From: JAHFUI01 sp039931615
GTDB lineage: Bacteria; Acidobacteriota; Vicinamibacteria; Vicinamibacterales; CAVVIG01
DNA: 64,000 bases
Reading direction: 5' to 3'
Assembly (NCBI GenBank): GCA_039931615.1
Contig: JBDTRR010000008.1
Coordinates: forward strand, 75,803-139,802
Shown in pieces: positions 34,346 to 45,238 of the stretch. A program made the translations under genes and the position numbers. Numbering within the stretch: the stretch's first letter is position 1; every line of letters begins with the position of its first letter. Below the pieces are notes generated by a model, which saw only the letters and a list, made by a program, of their open reading frames with translations, made no database searches and was not told where the DNA came from.

Positions 34346-35062
34346 TCATCGTGAGGCGACGAGATGGCAAGGACCGGCCCAGGCGGTCCGGAATTGATTG
34401 GCCTGCAGCAGCGCCTTGATCCTGGCGGGCGTGTCGGGCAGACCCCGATCCCGCAGGAAGGTGAAATGCACTTCGATGAACACGGACAGCAGGCGGCTTG
34501 ATTTCAAGGTCTCCGAGAGTCCCAGCAGGACCTCATACTCGAATCCTTCGACGTCAATCTTGATTCGAGTCGGGGCGAGGCTGGGATGAGTATTCCGATA
34601 GGTATCGCCCTTGAGAACGCGGACCTCTGACGCCGACTTGAGCCGGCTATCGTCTTCGGTGGTTGCCAGGTGGCAGATGTCGAACGCGGAATCGGCCGCC
34701 GCCGAGACATACAGGACGGCCTTGCCGTCAACATCGCCCAGCGCGCTGTTTTCCAACTGGACGTTCTTGCGGCCACCGATCGATTTCGCCAGGGATTCGA
34801 AGGTCGCGCGAGCCGGTTCGAACGCGACCACGCCACCCGACTCCCCGACCGCATCGGCAAACCTGGCCGTGTAGTAGCCGTGGTTGGCGCCGACGTCCCA
34901 GACCACATCGCCGGGACGGATCTGCGAGAACATGATCTTCGCGAGCTTTTCTTCGTAGGCGTCGAACGAGGCTCGCTTCGTCGTGCGTTCCAGCAGGGTG
35001 AGGAGACCCGCTTTTCTGGCCAGGTAGCGAGGATACTGAAGAAGCGGATGGGAGTAATCCAC
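34346..35062 (-). CDS. FkbM-family methyltransferase
   Basis: 238 residues. SAM motif VVWDVGANHGYYTARFAD, acidic VVAFEPARATFESL and the FkbM hallmark RIKIDVEGFEYEVLLGL. It differs more from the FkbM enzymes at 11381 and 27738 than they do from each other. It is the first gene of the minus-strand block and lies divergent from a GT4 gene. Probably a sugar O-methyltransferase. Confidence 0.85.
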   Translation of the reverse strand: MDYSHPLLQYPRYLARKAGLLTLLERTTKRASFDAYEEKLAKIMFSQIRPGDVVWDVGANHGYYTARFADAVGESGGVVAFEPARATFESLAKSIGGRKNVQLENSALGDVDGKAVLYVSAAADSAFDICHLATTEDDSRLKSASEVRVLKGDTYRNTHPSLAPTRIKIDVEGFEYEVLLGLSETLKSSRLLSVFIEVHFTFLRDRGLPDTPARIKALLQANQFRTAWAGPCHLVASR

Positions 35063-35418
35063 AATGGCCCCGACTGAGCGGTTCCGACAACGTGACCCGG
35101 CGGCAGCGCGGGCTTCCGGCCGTGGCGGCCGCCAACTCGCAAATCGCCGACGAATTTCAGATGCCGGATTCTACCAAACCGCTCCGCAGCCTCGATGTGG
35201 ATATCTCTGGTGAGTGTGCAGTTGGGCCAATTCATTATGAAAGGGAACAGACTGCGTCGTGGTGCCAGCTCAGCCTGAAGAGGACGAACCGCCTCGCTTC
35301 GGCCGCCTTCACGTCGTCCGCGGTGATGGCCGCGTCGCTCGCACCCGCCACGGACGGTCGACCAGGCATCCGGCCGCTTTCGGGTTAACATGATTCGCTT
35401 GCTGCCCCCCGCTATCTC
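35063..35418. promoter_or_regulatory. Divergent intergenic region between FkbM and GT4 genes
   Basis: 356 bases containing promoters for both directions. Short open frames here have no recognisable domain and no good ribosome binding site. An AT-rich patch with CATTAT lies near 35233-35240. I see no sigma-54 match of good quality at a sensible distance from either start. Confidence 0.35.
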
Positions 35419-36558
35419 ATGAGCGAGAAGATTCTCCATCTGCGGAGCAGCGGCGGTCTCTACGGCGCAGAGCAGGTCATCCTGAACTTGTCGAGCGAAC
35501 TGAACACGCTGGGCTGCACCAACCTGATCGTCTGCTTCAACAACATCGGGAACCCTCATCTCGAGCTGGTCGAAGCCGCCAGAGCCGCCAACCTGTCGGC
35601 CATCACCGTGGAGTGTCGCGGCTCGTTCGATCGGCAAACCGTCACGAATATTCGAAGTCTCCTCGAGCGCCATGAAATCGATGTGCTGCACTGCCACGAC
35701 TATAAAGCCCGCGCCTTCGGCCTGCTGGCGGTACGCGGGCTGGCCGTCAAAACGGTCGCGACCAACCACCTGTGGACCCGCGCCAATCCCAGGCTCTGGC
35801 TGTACGAAACGATCGATGGCGTCCTGTTCAACGGCTTCGACCAGGTGGTGGCGGTCTCGGAGCCGATTGCAAGAGAGTGCCGTGTCTTCATGCTCAGGAA
35901 GGACCGGCTGAGCTGTATCCCCAATGGCATCGACTCGCGCCGGTTCACGCCTGATGACCGCGCCGGGGAGCGCCGAGCCACCCGGGCCCGGTTGGGGCTC
36001 AACCACAGCGACGTAGTGATTGGGAATATCGCCCGCCTCTCGATCGAGAAGGACCACGCCGGCTTGTTGCGCGCCTTCAAGATACTGATCGGTTTGTCGA
36101 AGGACAGGCCCCTCAAGCTGGTCGTCGCCGGTGATGGTCCCGAGCGACCCGGCCTGCTCGATCTGGCGCGTCAGCTCGGGATTGACCAACAGTGCCTGTT
36201 TGTCGGCGTCCGCACCGATGTCCCGCAGATCCTGAATTGTCTGGACATCTACGTCCAGTCATCGAGACGGGAGGGGCTGCCGATCATCATCCTGGAGGCG
36301 ATGGCCGCGCAGGTCCCGATCGTCTCGACGAAAGCCGGCGGCATTCCGAATGTGATCACGGATCACCAGCACGGCCGGCTGGTCGAAATCGGCGATCCGG
36401 ACCAACTGGCCGCCGTCCTGAACGACGTGCTGACGAATGCTGACGAGCGACAGCGATCTGTAGTACAGGCGCGACAACTGGTCGAACGACAATATTCGGG
36501 TCGCCTGATGGCGACCAGATATCTCGACATCTATCGCCAATTGCTGGGTCGCCGATGA
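35419..36558 (+). CDS. Family 4 glycosyltransferase
   Basis: 379 residues. The N-terminal acceptor domain starts KILHLRSSGGLYGAEQVIL. The donor domain has VIGNIARLSIEKDHAGLLRAF, VVAGDGPERPGLL and the EGLPIIILEAMAAQVPIV block with the conserved Glu pair. A typical retaining GT4 with a full-length two-domain GT-B fold. It is a single plus-strand gene that converges with the Gfo-SDR fusion gene after a 35-base gap. Confidence 0.88.
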   Translation: MSEKILHLRSSGGLYGAEQVILNLSSELNTLGCTNLIVCFNNIGNPHLELVEAARAANLSAITVECRGSFDRQTVTNIRSLLERHEIDVLHCHDYKARAFGLLAVRGLAVKTVATNHLWTRANPRLWLYETIDGVLFNGFDQVVAVSEPIARECRVFMLRKDRLSCIPNGIDSRRFTPDDRAGERRATRARLGLNHSDVVIGNIARLSIEKDHAGLLRAFKILIGLSKDRPLKLVVAGDGPERPGLLDLARQLGIDQQCLFVGVRTDVPQILNCLDIYVQSSRREGLPIIILEAMAAQVPIVSTKAGGIPNVITDHQHGRLVEIGDPDQLAAVLNDVLTNADERQRSVVQARQLVERQYSGRLMATRYLDIYRQLLGRR

Positions 36559-36593
36559 GGTTTCGATGCGAATGACGCGGCGTCGGCTCTCAC

Positions 36594-38684
36594 TCAACCA
36601 CGCACCGGAAGCTTGCGAGCGATGTCCGGCGACGCGGCCACGGTGCGGGCGAGCGCATCGACCAGGGGAACTCGCGCCTGCCACTGCAATTCTTCTCGTG
36701 CAGCGGCAGACTTGAACCGCATATTGGCCAACGTGCGATCGAGGCGATATCGGGCGGTTCCCAACTTGCGTCGCCGGACCAGGGCCAGCAGATCGATCCC
36801 CAACATCATCGACCAGACCAGGAAGTAGGGGACGAACACCGGTCGGATCTCGCCTTGAGAAACCTCGCGCAGGATCCGTCCCACCTCGCCCTGATCGACG
36901 TCCGAATCGACGACGTCGTAGATGCTGCCCGTCGGAACGTCGCTGCCGGCCGCCGCGAGCATCGCGTCGATGACGTTGTCGACGTAGACCAGGGCCATCG
37001 GCACGCCGCGCCCGCCTGCGATCAGCGGTCGTCGGCTCGATGACGGCAGCTGAAGGTTTCCTGTCGGCAGCTTGGCGCCCGGGCCAAAGATGGTGCCGGG
37101 GCGAAGGACGATCACCCGCGGTGTGCGGTGCTCGGCCGCATACTCCAGCAGCGCCTTTTCAGCCGACAGCTTGCTTTGCGTATAGACGCCGCGGTCGCCC
37201 GCCCTCTTGTCGTACGGGGCGGTCTCGTCGACATAGGGACCGCGGCCTTTCGGGATGCCGTAGACGGCCAGCGACGAGACGTAGATCAGCGTCTTGACTC
37301 CGGCCGCGGCGGCGAGCCGGGCGAGGCGGACGGTGCCCTTGACGTTGGCTTCTTCGTAGTCCTGCAACGATCCGGGCGGGCCGGCCAGGGCGGCGCAGTG
37401 GAACACCGTTTCGACGCCGGCGAGCGCCTCACCCAGCTGCGCCTCGTTCCCCAGGTCGCCCTGAACCCACTGCACCCCCGCCATGGTGCGGGCTCGCGAG
37501 ATCAATCGGGTCATCGCCCGGACCGGGACCTCGGCCGACAGTCGTTCGACCAGGTGTCCGCCGAGGAAGCCTGACGCCCCGGTCACCAGGGCTTTCGGCG
37601 AGACGGCCGCCGTCGCCGGCGCCGTGAGAATCGTTCGCCTCTTGATCACTTCGTCGCACGATGCCTTGATCTGATCCATCAGGCGCAGATTCAGGAGTCC
37701 ATCCTCGGCCCCGACCGGCGACGCCACCCCATTCTTCAGGGCGGCGTAGAACGCCTCGATCAGCCCGCGCACTCCCATGTATCGTTTGACGCGGCCGGTC
37801 GCAATGCCGAAGAGGATGCCGGTGCCGGACTGAAGCAGCCTCGCCGCCATTCTGAAGTTCGTGTGGAACCGATCCAGCGGCAGGCCGCTGTTCCGATGAG
37901 TGACGACCGTCAAGGTGACGAAGTCCACCGTGATCCTGCCCCTGGCACCGACGACCTCGAGGCGGTTGGTCTCCGGAGCAGTGCAGAGCGACAGCGAGAC
38001 CTCGCCGATCGCCCCGGCAGAGGGAATCAACACGCGAATTTCCTCGACCGCCGCTTCACGAATGCGGCCAGGATTGAAGGCGACCACCTGCGGCTCGCCT
38101 GGCGTGTCCAGGAAGTAGCAGGCGAGATAAAGCGCGTGGGTCATCAGATTTTCAAAGATGCCCCAATCATAGGTGTAGCCCCAGGGGATGGCCGCGCCGC
38201 GGGCCTCATCTTCATAGCTGAACCCCTGCTCGGCCCGGACCGAGATGACCTCGCCGATCTCTCCTCGAGCAATCCGACGCGACGCTTCGAGAAAGCACGG
38301 GTCGAACAGCAGACTGTGGCCTGGACAGACCTCGACGCCAGCGTCTCTGGCCGTCTCGACGATCGATCGCGCATCCACTTCGCTCGACGCCAGCGGCTTC
38401 TCCACATACATGTGGGCGTGGTGCCGAGCGGCAATCGCCGCCAGCGAACGGTGGGTTCGAGGAGGAGTGAGCAGATGCACGACGTTCGGTCGCACCTCGC
38501 GCATCATCTCTTCCATGTCGGTGTAGACGCCCGCGATGCTGTAGCGGTCGGCCTGCTCACGGGCCACGGTCTGGTTGAGATCGCAGACCGCGACCACCTC
38601 GACGTTGGGTATTCCCTTCAATGTCTCGATATGAACATCGCTGATGCGGCCGCAACCGACCAGAGCCGTACGGATTGTGCTCAC
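36594..38684 (-). CDS. Fusion: Gfo/Idh/MocA oxidoreductase + NAD-dependent epimerase/dehydratase
   Basis: 696 residues in one frame. Residues 1 to about 350 are a Gfo/Idh/MocA oxidoreductase: NAD motif TALVGCGRISDVHI, catalytic EKPLASSEV near 94, and the C-terminal sheet domain. After a linker (about 350-362) a second Rossmann domain begins ALVTGASGFLGGHLVERL (about 365-382). It continues as an extended SDR with SSLAVYG and the active-site YTQSKLSAEK (YxxxK) near 499. The two activities could act in turn on one sugar nucleotide: oxidation or reduction at one carbon, then epimerisation or reduction at C4. The first gene of the three-gene end of the export operon, the GT4 at 38681, overlaps it by 4 bases (GTGA). 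Confidence 0.85.
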   Translation of the reverse strand: MSTIRTALVGCGRISDVHIETLKGIPNVEVVAVCDLNQTVAREQADRYSIAGVYTDMEEMMREVRPNVVHLLTPPRTHRSLAAIAARHHAHMYVEKPLASSEVDARSIVETARDAGVEVCPGHSLLFDPCFLEASRRIARGEIGEVISVRAEQGFSYEDEARGAAIPWGYTYDWGIFENLMTHALYLACYFLDTPGEPQVVAFNPGRIREAAVEEIRVLIPSAGAIGEVSLSLCTAPETNRLEVVGARGRITVDFVTLTVVTHRNSGLPLDRFHTNFRMAARLLQSGTGILFGIATGRVKRYMGVRGLIEAFYAALKNGVASPVGAEDGLLNLRLMDQIKASCDEVIKRRTILTAPATAAVSPKALVTGASGFLGGHLVERLSAEVPVRAMTRLISRARTMAGVQWVQGDLGNEAQLGEALAGVETVFHCAALAGPPGSLQDYEEANVKGTVRLARLAAAAGVKTLIYVSSLAVYGIPKGRGPYVDETAPYDKRAGDRGVYTQSKLSAEKALLEYAAEHRTPRVIVLRPGTIFGPGAKLPTGNLQLPSSSRRPLIAGGRGVPMALVYVDNVIDAMLAAAGSDVPTGSIYDVVDSDVDQGEVGRILREVSQGEIRPVFVPYFLVWSMMLGIDLLALVRRRKLGTARYRLDRTLANMRFKSAAAREELQWQARVPLVDALARTVAASPDIARKLPVRG

Positions 38685-39955
38685 TGAATGCGCTCCTCAC
38701 CGGAGGAAACGAATGCATCCTCCGCCATCACTGCTGGTCCGGACGCGGCGAGGCGGCGATAGAGCGCGACGTGTTTCCCGGCGATCGTCGGCCAGGCAAA
38801 GCGATCCCGGCCCAGGGTCCGGCTCGCGTCCGCCATCGTCGTTTGCGCCGAACGCGGCAGGCTGAAGAAGCGCACGAGTGCTCCCGCCATCGCCTCGGGA
38901 TTCGAGACCGGCACGCTGTAGCCATTGACGCCCTCGTCGACCAGTTCGACCAGGCCGCCGACCCGCGTCGCCAGCAGCGGCTTGCCCGCCGCCAGCGCCT
39001 CCAGGCCCATCCCGCTCTGCGACGACTCTTTGTGCGGCATCACCGCGACATCGGCGGCACCATAGAGGGTCGCCTTGAACTGCTCGGACACGAAGCGCGG
39101 GTAGGCTTGGACCTTGCCGGCCACGCCCAGGCGCCGGATCTGGGCCTCGTGCGGATCGAAGGAATCCTCCGGAGCGCCGGCGAGGATCAGGCGGAGCCTC
39201 GGCCTGTCGCGGCTGGCGATGGCGAAGGCGTCGATCAGATCCGTGATGCCTTTGTGGGGACTGATCCTCCCGACGAACAGGGCGACCTCGGCTTCCCGCT
39301 CCAGCTTCAGTTCAACCCGGGCGTGTTCTCGATCGGGAATGGGACAGTCCAACTCGAGGATGCCGTGCTCGATGACCTGGATCTTGCCGGCGACTGAATC
39401 GTCGACTCGATCGAGCACCTGCTGGCCGACGGTGCGCGACAGGACGATCAGGGCGTCAGCCTGGCGATACAACTGGCGGTAGGCCCGACGCACCGCGTCA
39501 CTGCGATTGCAGTACGGCAAGGCATTGTGGACGGTATAGACGATCCGCGCACCCTGGCGTTGCACCTTCCGCATCATCAACAGATCGAACACCGGCACCT
39601 TGCACCATTGCATGTGCAGCACCGGCGTGCGAGTGCGGCCGATCTCACTCAGCACATCCCGCCAGCCGCTGAAATAGCCCTGCAATTGCACGGTCTTCCA
39701 CAGCCAATGGTGGTTGACGATGCCTGGCCAGCGGTCGGCCAGCCAGGTGGCGGTGCTCAAGAAGTCCCGCTGGAGGAGGCTGTCGCGAAAGGCGTCGCGA
39801 TCGCCAAAGTAAGGCGCCGTCCGAAACACCACTTCGGGATGATCGGCAAATGCCCTCGACAGACTCTGGTTGTAGTTGGCACTGGTTCCGGTGATGTCGA
39901 CGACCAGCGCCAGCGGGGACACCGGCGGGTACCCGGTATGCGCGCGTGACCTCAT
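38681..39955 (-). CDS. Family 4 glycosyltransferase
   Basis: 424 residues. Acceptor domain with TVHNALPYCNRSDAVRRAYR. Donor domain with VALFVGRISPHKGITDLIDAF, LILAGAPEDSF and the closing block SGMGLEALAAGKPLLATRVGG. Retaining GT4 of GT-B fold. ATGA overlap with the sugar transferase gene downstream and GTGA overlap with the fusion gene show tight coupling, so these three products probably act on the same early lipid-linked intermediate. Confidence 0.87.
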   Translation of the reverse strand: MRSRAHTGYPPVSPLALVVDITGTSANYNQSLSRAFADHPEVVFRTAPYFGDRDAFRDSLLQRDFLSTATWLADRWPGIVNHHWLWKTVQLQGYFSGWRDVLSEIGRTRTPVLHMQWCKVPVFDLLMMRKVQRQGARIVYTVHNALPYCNRSDAVRRAYRQLYRQADALIVLSRTVGQQVLDRVDDSVAGKIQVIEHGILELDCPIPDREHARVELKLEREAEVALFVGRISPHKGITDLIDAFAIASRDRPRLRLILAGAPEDSFDPHEAQIRRLGVAGKVQAYPRFVSEQFKATLYGAADVAVMPHKESSQSGMGLEALAAGKPLLATRVGGLVELVDEGVNGYSVPVSNPEAMAGALVRFFSLPRSAQTTMADASRTLGRDRFAWPTIAGKHVALYRRLAASGPAVMAEDAFVSSGEERIQ

Positions 39956-40731
39956 CGGTCGTTCCGAATTGCAGACTCTGATTCATCGGTGTGAGGAAGC
40001 AGCGTGGTCCGCTTCACCTGCGCCAGTTCCGGCGGATCCGGAAACCCCCGGGTGCCGAGCAGCCGCGCCAGGATGGCTGCCAGCGTTCGCAGCAGCACGC
40101 GAATGTCGTAGATCGCAGCACGACCCCGCTCGATGTAGACCCGATCCAGCGCGAGTTTCACTGGCAGCAGACGCTTGACGTAGTGATCGACGGTCGATTC
40201 GGCGGCCAGCGTGGCTTCGCCGTGCGTGTAGTAGTAGACGGTTCCAGGGCTGGTCACGCCGGGCGGCACCTGCAGCGTCGTCAGATCGTCATGCGTGTAA
40301 TGGGCCCGGACGATCTCCGGCGCTTCCGGGCGCGGCCCGACCAGGCTCATATCACCCATCAACACATTGAGCAACTGGGGCAACTCGTCAATCTTCGTCG
40401 CCCGCAGGAACGCCCCGAACGGGAAGATCCGGGAGTCGCGGGCGGCGGTAATCGGACTGGCGGTCGCGTCGCTATCGACCCCCATGGTCCGGAATTTGTA
40501 CATCGTGAACTCGCGGCCGCAGTAACCCTGCTGGCGCCGCCGTTCGGATCGGTCCACCGCGGCGCGGCCGTCGAGCTGGCTGCTGCGGCGGTCACGGCCG
40601 ATGCGCTTCGCCCGATACAGGACCGGGCCTGGGCTGGTCAGCCTGATGCCGATCGCAGCCACCAGCAGCAGCGGAGCGGCGGCGATCAGCGCGCCTGCCG
40701 CCACGACAATGTCCAACAGTCGTTTACCCAT
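39952..40731 (-). CDS. Polyprenyl-phosphate sugar-1-phosphate transferase (priming enzyme)
   Basis: 259 residues of the bacterial sugar-transferase family (WcaJ/PglC C-terminal domain). One membrane segment (about 8-30), then RIGRDRR, MYKFRTMGVDSD and the signature KIDELPQLLNVLMGDMSLVGPRPE (about 115-140 in two pieces). It transfers sugar-1-P from a UDP-sugar to undecaprenyl phosphate and so begins each repeat unit. Two oddities: about 24 extra residues (SQLDGRAAVDRSERRRQQGY region) between the RIGRDRR and FTMYKFRTM motifs, which normally almost touch, and a long C-terminal extension with another hydrophobic stretch. Confidence 0.88.
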   Translation of the reverse strand: MGKRLLDIVVAAGALIAAAPLLLVAAIGIRLTSPGPVLYRAKRIGRDRRSSQLDGRAAVDRSERRRQQGYCGREFTMYKFRTMGVDSDATASPITAARDSRIFPFGAFLRATKIDELPQLLNVLMGDMSLVGPRPEAPEIVRAHYTHDDLTTLQVPPGVTSPGTVYYYTHGEATLAAESTVDHYVKRLLPVKLALDRVYIERGRAAIYDIRVLLRTLAAILARLLGTRGFPDPPELAQVKRTTLLPHTDESESAIRNDR

Positions 40732-40913
40732 AGACTTGCTTGCGATGCCGCCAGATGCTGAACGATGGGCTGGTGTCGACGACAGCCGTCGGGAGGGGAG
40801 GTCCAGGCTGCGGTGCGGCCTGCCTTCGACGCGGAGAACGATACGCCGATCGGCGTGGGAGGAAGGCCTGGCGGGACGCGGCGACCCGGGCGCCGGTCAA
40901 TCGCTCGACGCCG
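40732..40913. other. Intergenic gap in the export operon
   Basis: 182 bases between asnB and the priming sugar transferase gene, the largest gap in the operon. No definite promoter is seen, although a separate transcript for the three coupled genes downstream is possible. Confidence 0.3.
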
Positions 40914-42890
<1,977 letters not shown>

Positions 42891-42920
42891 GTTGTGATTG
42901 AGGTCGGGGGGCGCTGATGG

Positions 42921-43964
42921 TCAGCGACTGATCGCCGCCATCTTTCCTGCCGCGTCCCACGCGCCTGAATGGAAGAGGCGCGCCCAGATGCCGTATCCCA
43001 GCCCCAACGCGTATCCGGCGTGCATCGTCGCGATGGCGACCGGGACGCACGCCGAGACGCGGAGATCGTTCGCGGGAATCGTCGCCGCTCCGGCGAGGCC
43101 GAGCGCGATGGCGTACGCGACCGGCAGCGTCAACGCGAGCAGGGGCTCGCTCCACCACCAGCCGGCCACTGCGAGCACCGCGCACGCCGCGTAGAACAGC
43201 GTCGGGGCCACCTGGCGCAGCGTCGTCGGACGCCGATGTTTCTCGATCACGGGAATCCGCCAGAAGCCGTACTGAAAGTACTGCTTGAAGAGCTGGCCGA
43301 TGCGTTCGCGGACGAAATATCGATAGCGCACCCGCGGCGACACATAAATCAGCCCGCCGGCCTGGCGAATCCGGTAGTTGAACTCGTCGTCCTGGTTCCG
43401 TACCAGCCGCTCGTCGAACATGCCGATGCGGTCGAACACGTCGCGCCTGATCGCCGGGAACTGCGCGCCCTCGACATACCCCTCGTGCTCCGGGTATCGA
43501 TGCAGCGCATTGCCGACTCCGACCGGATGCGACATCGCGACGCCGACCGCCTTCCCGAATGTCGTGGTCGCCGCATGCCGGATCGGTCCACCGACGCTCC
43601 ACGCCTCTGGATGCTCGGCCAGCAGCGCCACATTCCTGCTGATGAAGTCGGACGCGACGATCGCGTGTCCGTCGATCCGCAGGATGATGTCGCCGCGCGA
43701 TCGCGCCACGGCGAGGTTCAGGCCGGTCGACACGATGCGGCCCGGGTTGTCGATGACGATCAGCCGTGGCTGGTTCACCTGCAGGGACGCCAGGATGTCG
43801 CGCGTCCCGTCGGTCGACTGACCATCGGCGACGATCACTTCAACGCGATCGCCAGGGTAGTCCTGCTGCAGGATGGCGCCGATCAGGTCGGCGATGAAGC
43901 CGGCCTCGTTGCGGACCGGGACCACGACGCTGACCAGGGGCGAGGAATCCACCGGCTGGTTCAT
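42921..43964 (-). CDS. ExoA-like family 2 glycosyltransferase with membrane anchor
   Basis: 347 residues. GT2 core SVVVPVRNEAGFIADLI, VIVADGQSTDGTRDI, LRIDGHAIVASDF and the acidic NQDDEFNYRIRQAGG with YRYFVRERIGQLFKQYFQYG. The last 100 residues hold about three membrane helices (about 245-325). This is the layout of succinoglycan ExoA-type transferases, which act at the cytoplasmic face on lipid-linked sugars. Confidence 0.86.
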   Translation of the reverse strand: MNQPVDSSPLVSVVVPVRNEAGFIADLIGAILQQDYPGDRVEVIVADGQSTDGTRDILASLQVNQPRLIVIDNPGRIVSTGLNLAVARSRGDIILRIDGHAIVASDFISRNVALLAEHPEAWSVGGPIRHAATTTFGKAVGVAMSHPVGVGNALHRYPEHEGYVEGAQFPAIRRDVFDRIGMFDERLVRNQDDEFNYRIRQAGGLIYVSPRVRYRYFVRERIGQLFKQYFQYGFWRIPVIEKHRRPTTLRQVAPTLFYAACAVLAVAGWWWSEPLLALTLPVAYAIALGLAGAATIPANDLRVSACVPVAIATMHAGYALGLGYGIWARLFHSGAWDAAGKMAAISR

Positions 43965-43980
43965 CAGGCGATGCCGCCGA

Positions 43981-45219
43981 TCACCGGGTGGCCGCCAGCC
44001 GGCGCGACGAGCGGCCGCACGCGGCCCGAACGGCGTCGACGACGGTGTCGATTTCGTCTCTGGTCATGGTGGAGAAGAGCGGCAGGCTCACCAGGCGCGT
44101 CCAGACGGCCGATGCGGCCGGCAGATCGGCGGGACGCCAGCCGAACGACTCTTCGTAGTAGGGATGGAGATGCAGCGGACGCCAGTGCACCGAGCACGAG
44201 ACGCCCGCCTGCGCCAGCTCCTGGATGAAGCGGTTGCGATCAATCGACAAGGTCTCGAGTCGGAGGCGGATCGGAAACAGATGCCAGGCGTGCAGGCGGT
44301 TGACGTCGGCCGGTGGCAGTTCGAGCTCCTCGACGTCGGCCAGCCGCTGAAGGTATTCCTCGGCAATCGCCTCGCGGCCGCGGCGCATCTCCTCGGCGCG
44401 GGCCAGCTGGTGGATGCCGATGGCGGCGGCAATGTCCGTCATGTTGTATTTGTAGCCGGGCGCCAGAATACGGTAGTCCCAGCTGCCAGTGCCCGAGTAC
44501 CTTCCCCAGGCGTCGTGCGACAGCCCGTGCAACGACAGCAACCGCATCCGCGCCGCCAGTTCAGGGTCGGCGGTGACCGCCATCCCGCCTTCGCCGGTCG
44601 TGATCGTCTTGTTGGCGTAGAACGAGAAGCACGAGACGGCGGCGGTCTGCTCGCCGCACTGCTGCCACGGCTCTTCCGGCCGCCGTCGCCAGGCGGCGGG
44701 AAAGGCATGGGCCGCGTCCTCGACCACCCAGAGATGATGGCGCGACGCCAGGGCATTGACGTCATCGACGTTCAGCATCATCCCGCCAACGTGGACCGGG
44801 ATCATCCCGACCACTGGCACGTCGCGCGGCAACCCGGCGAGTGCCTCGCCTGACCTGAGCGCGGCCAACGTCGACTCCGCATGCTGGAGGTCCATGTTGA
44901 GCGTGACCGGGTCACAATCGATGAGGATTGGAATCCCGCCTTCGTAGCGAACCACTTCGGCGGTGGCGGCGAACGTCAGCGCCGGAACCAGCACGCCGTC
45001 ACCTGGACGCAGGCCGAGCGCGTGTACCGCCAGGTGCAGAGCGGCCGTGCAGGAGTTCAACGCCACGGCATGCGACGCGCCGGTGGCGGCGGCGAATGTC
45101 TGCTCGAACCGTTTGACCCGGGGCCCGGTCGTCAGCCAGCCTGATCGCAGCGCGTCGACCACCTCCTGGATTTCGGGTTCGCCCAGATCGGGTCGGTAGA
45201 ATGGAACGATTGTCGGCAC
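43981..45219 (-). CDS. DegT/DnrJ/EryC1/StrS aminotransferase
   Basis: 412 residues. It starts IVPFYRPDLGEPEIQEVVDAL; the PLP-binding Lys lies in FSFYANKTITTGEGG near residue 203. DAAHAFPA carries the Asp/His that contact the cofactor. Such enzymes transfer an amino group to a 4-keto (or 3-keto) sugar nucleotide. The best candidate source of substrate in the window is the CapD/WbpM-like dehydratase at 7356, giving a 4-amino-4,6-dideoxysugar. Confidence 0.88.
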   Translation of the reverse strand: MPTIVPFYRPDLGEPEIQEVVDALRSGWLTTGPRVKRFEQTFAAATGASHAVALNSCTAALHLAVHALGLRPGDGVLVPALTFAATAEVVRYEGGIPILIDCDPVTLNMDLQHAESTLAALRSGEALAGLPRDVPVVGMIPVHVGGMMLNVDDVNALASRHHLWVVEDAAHAFPAAWRRRPEEPWQQCGEQTAAVSCFSFYANKTITTGEGGMAVTADPELAARMRLLSLHGLSHDAWGRYSGTGSWDYRILAPGYKYNMTDIAAAIGIHQLARAEEMRRGREAIAEEYLQRLADVEELELPPADVNRLHAWHLFPIRLRLETLSIDRNRFIQELAQAGVSCSVHWRPLHLHPYYEESFGWRPADLPAASAVWTRLVSLPLFSTMTRDEIDTVVDAVRAACGRSSRRLAATR

Positions 45220-45238
45220 GGATATGCTCTCCCGCTGC

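Noticed and set aside
35092..35388. Small plus-strand gene in the FkbM/GT4 gap
   Set aside because: No ribosome binding site, no domain, and it lies where divergent promoters are needed.
34504..36189. Minus-strand open frame of 561 codons overlapping the FkbM and GT4 genes
   Set aside because: It runs through two well-supported genes in other frames and crosses their divergent promoter region; no recognisable domain.
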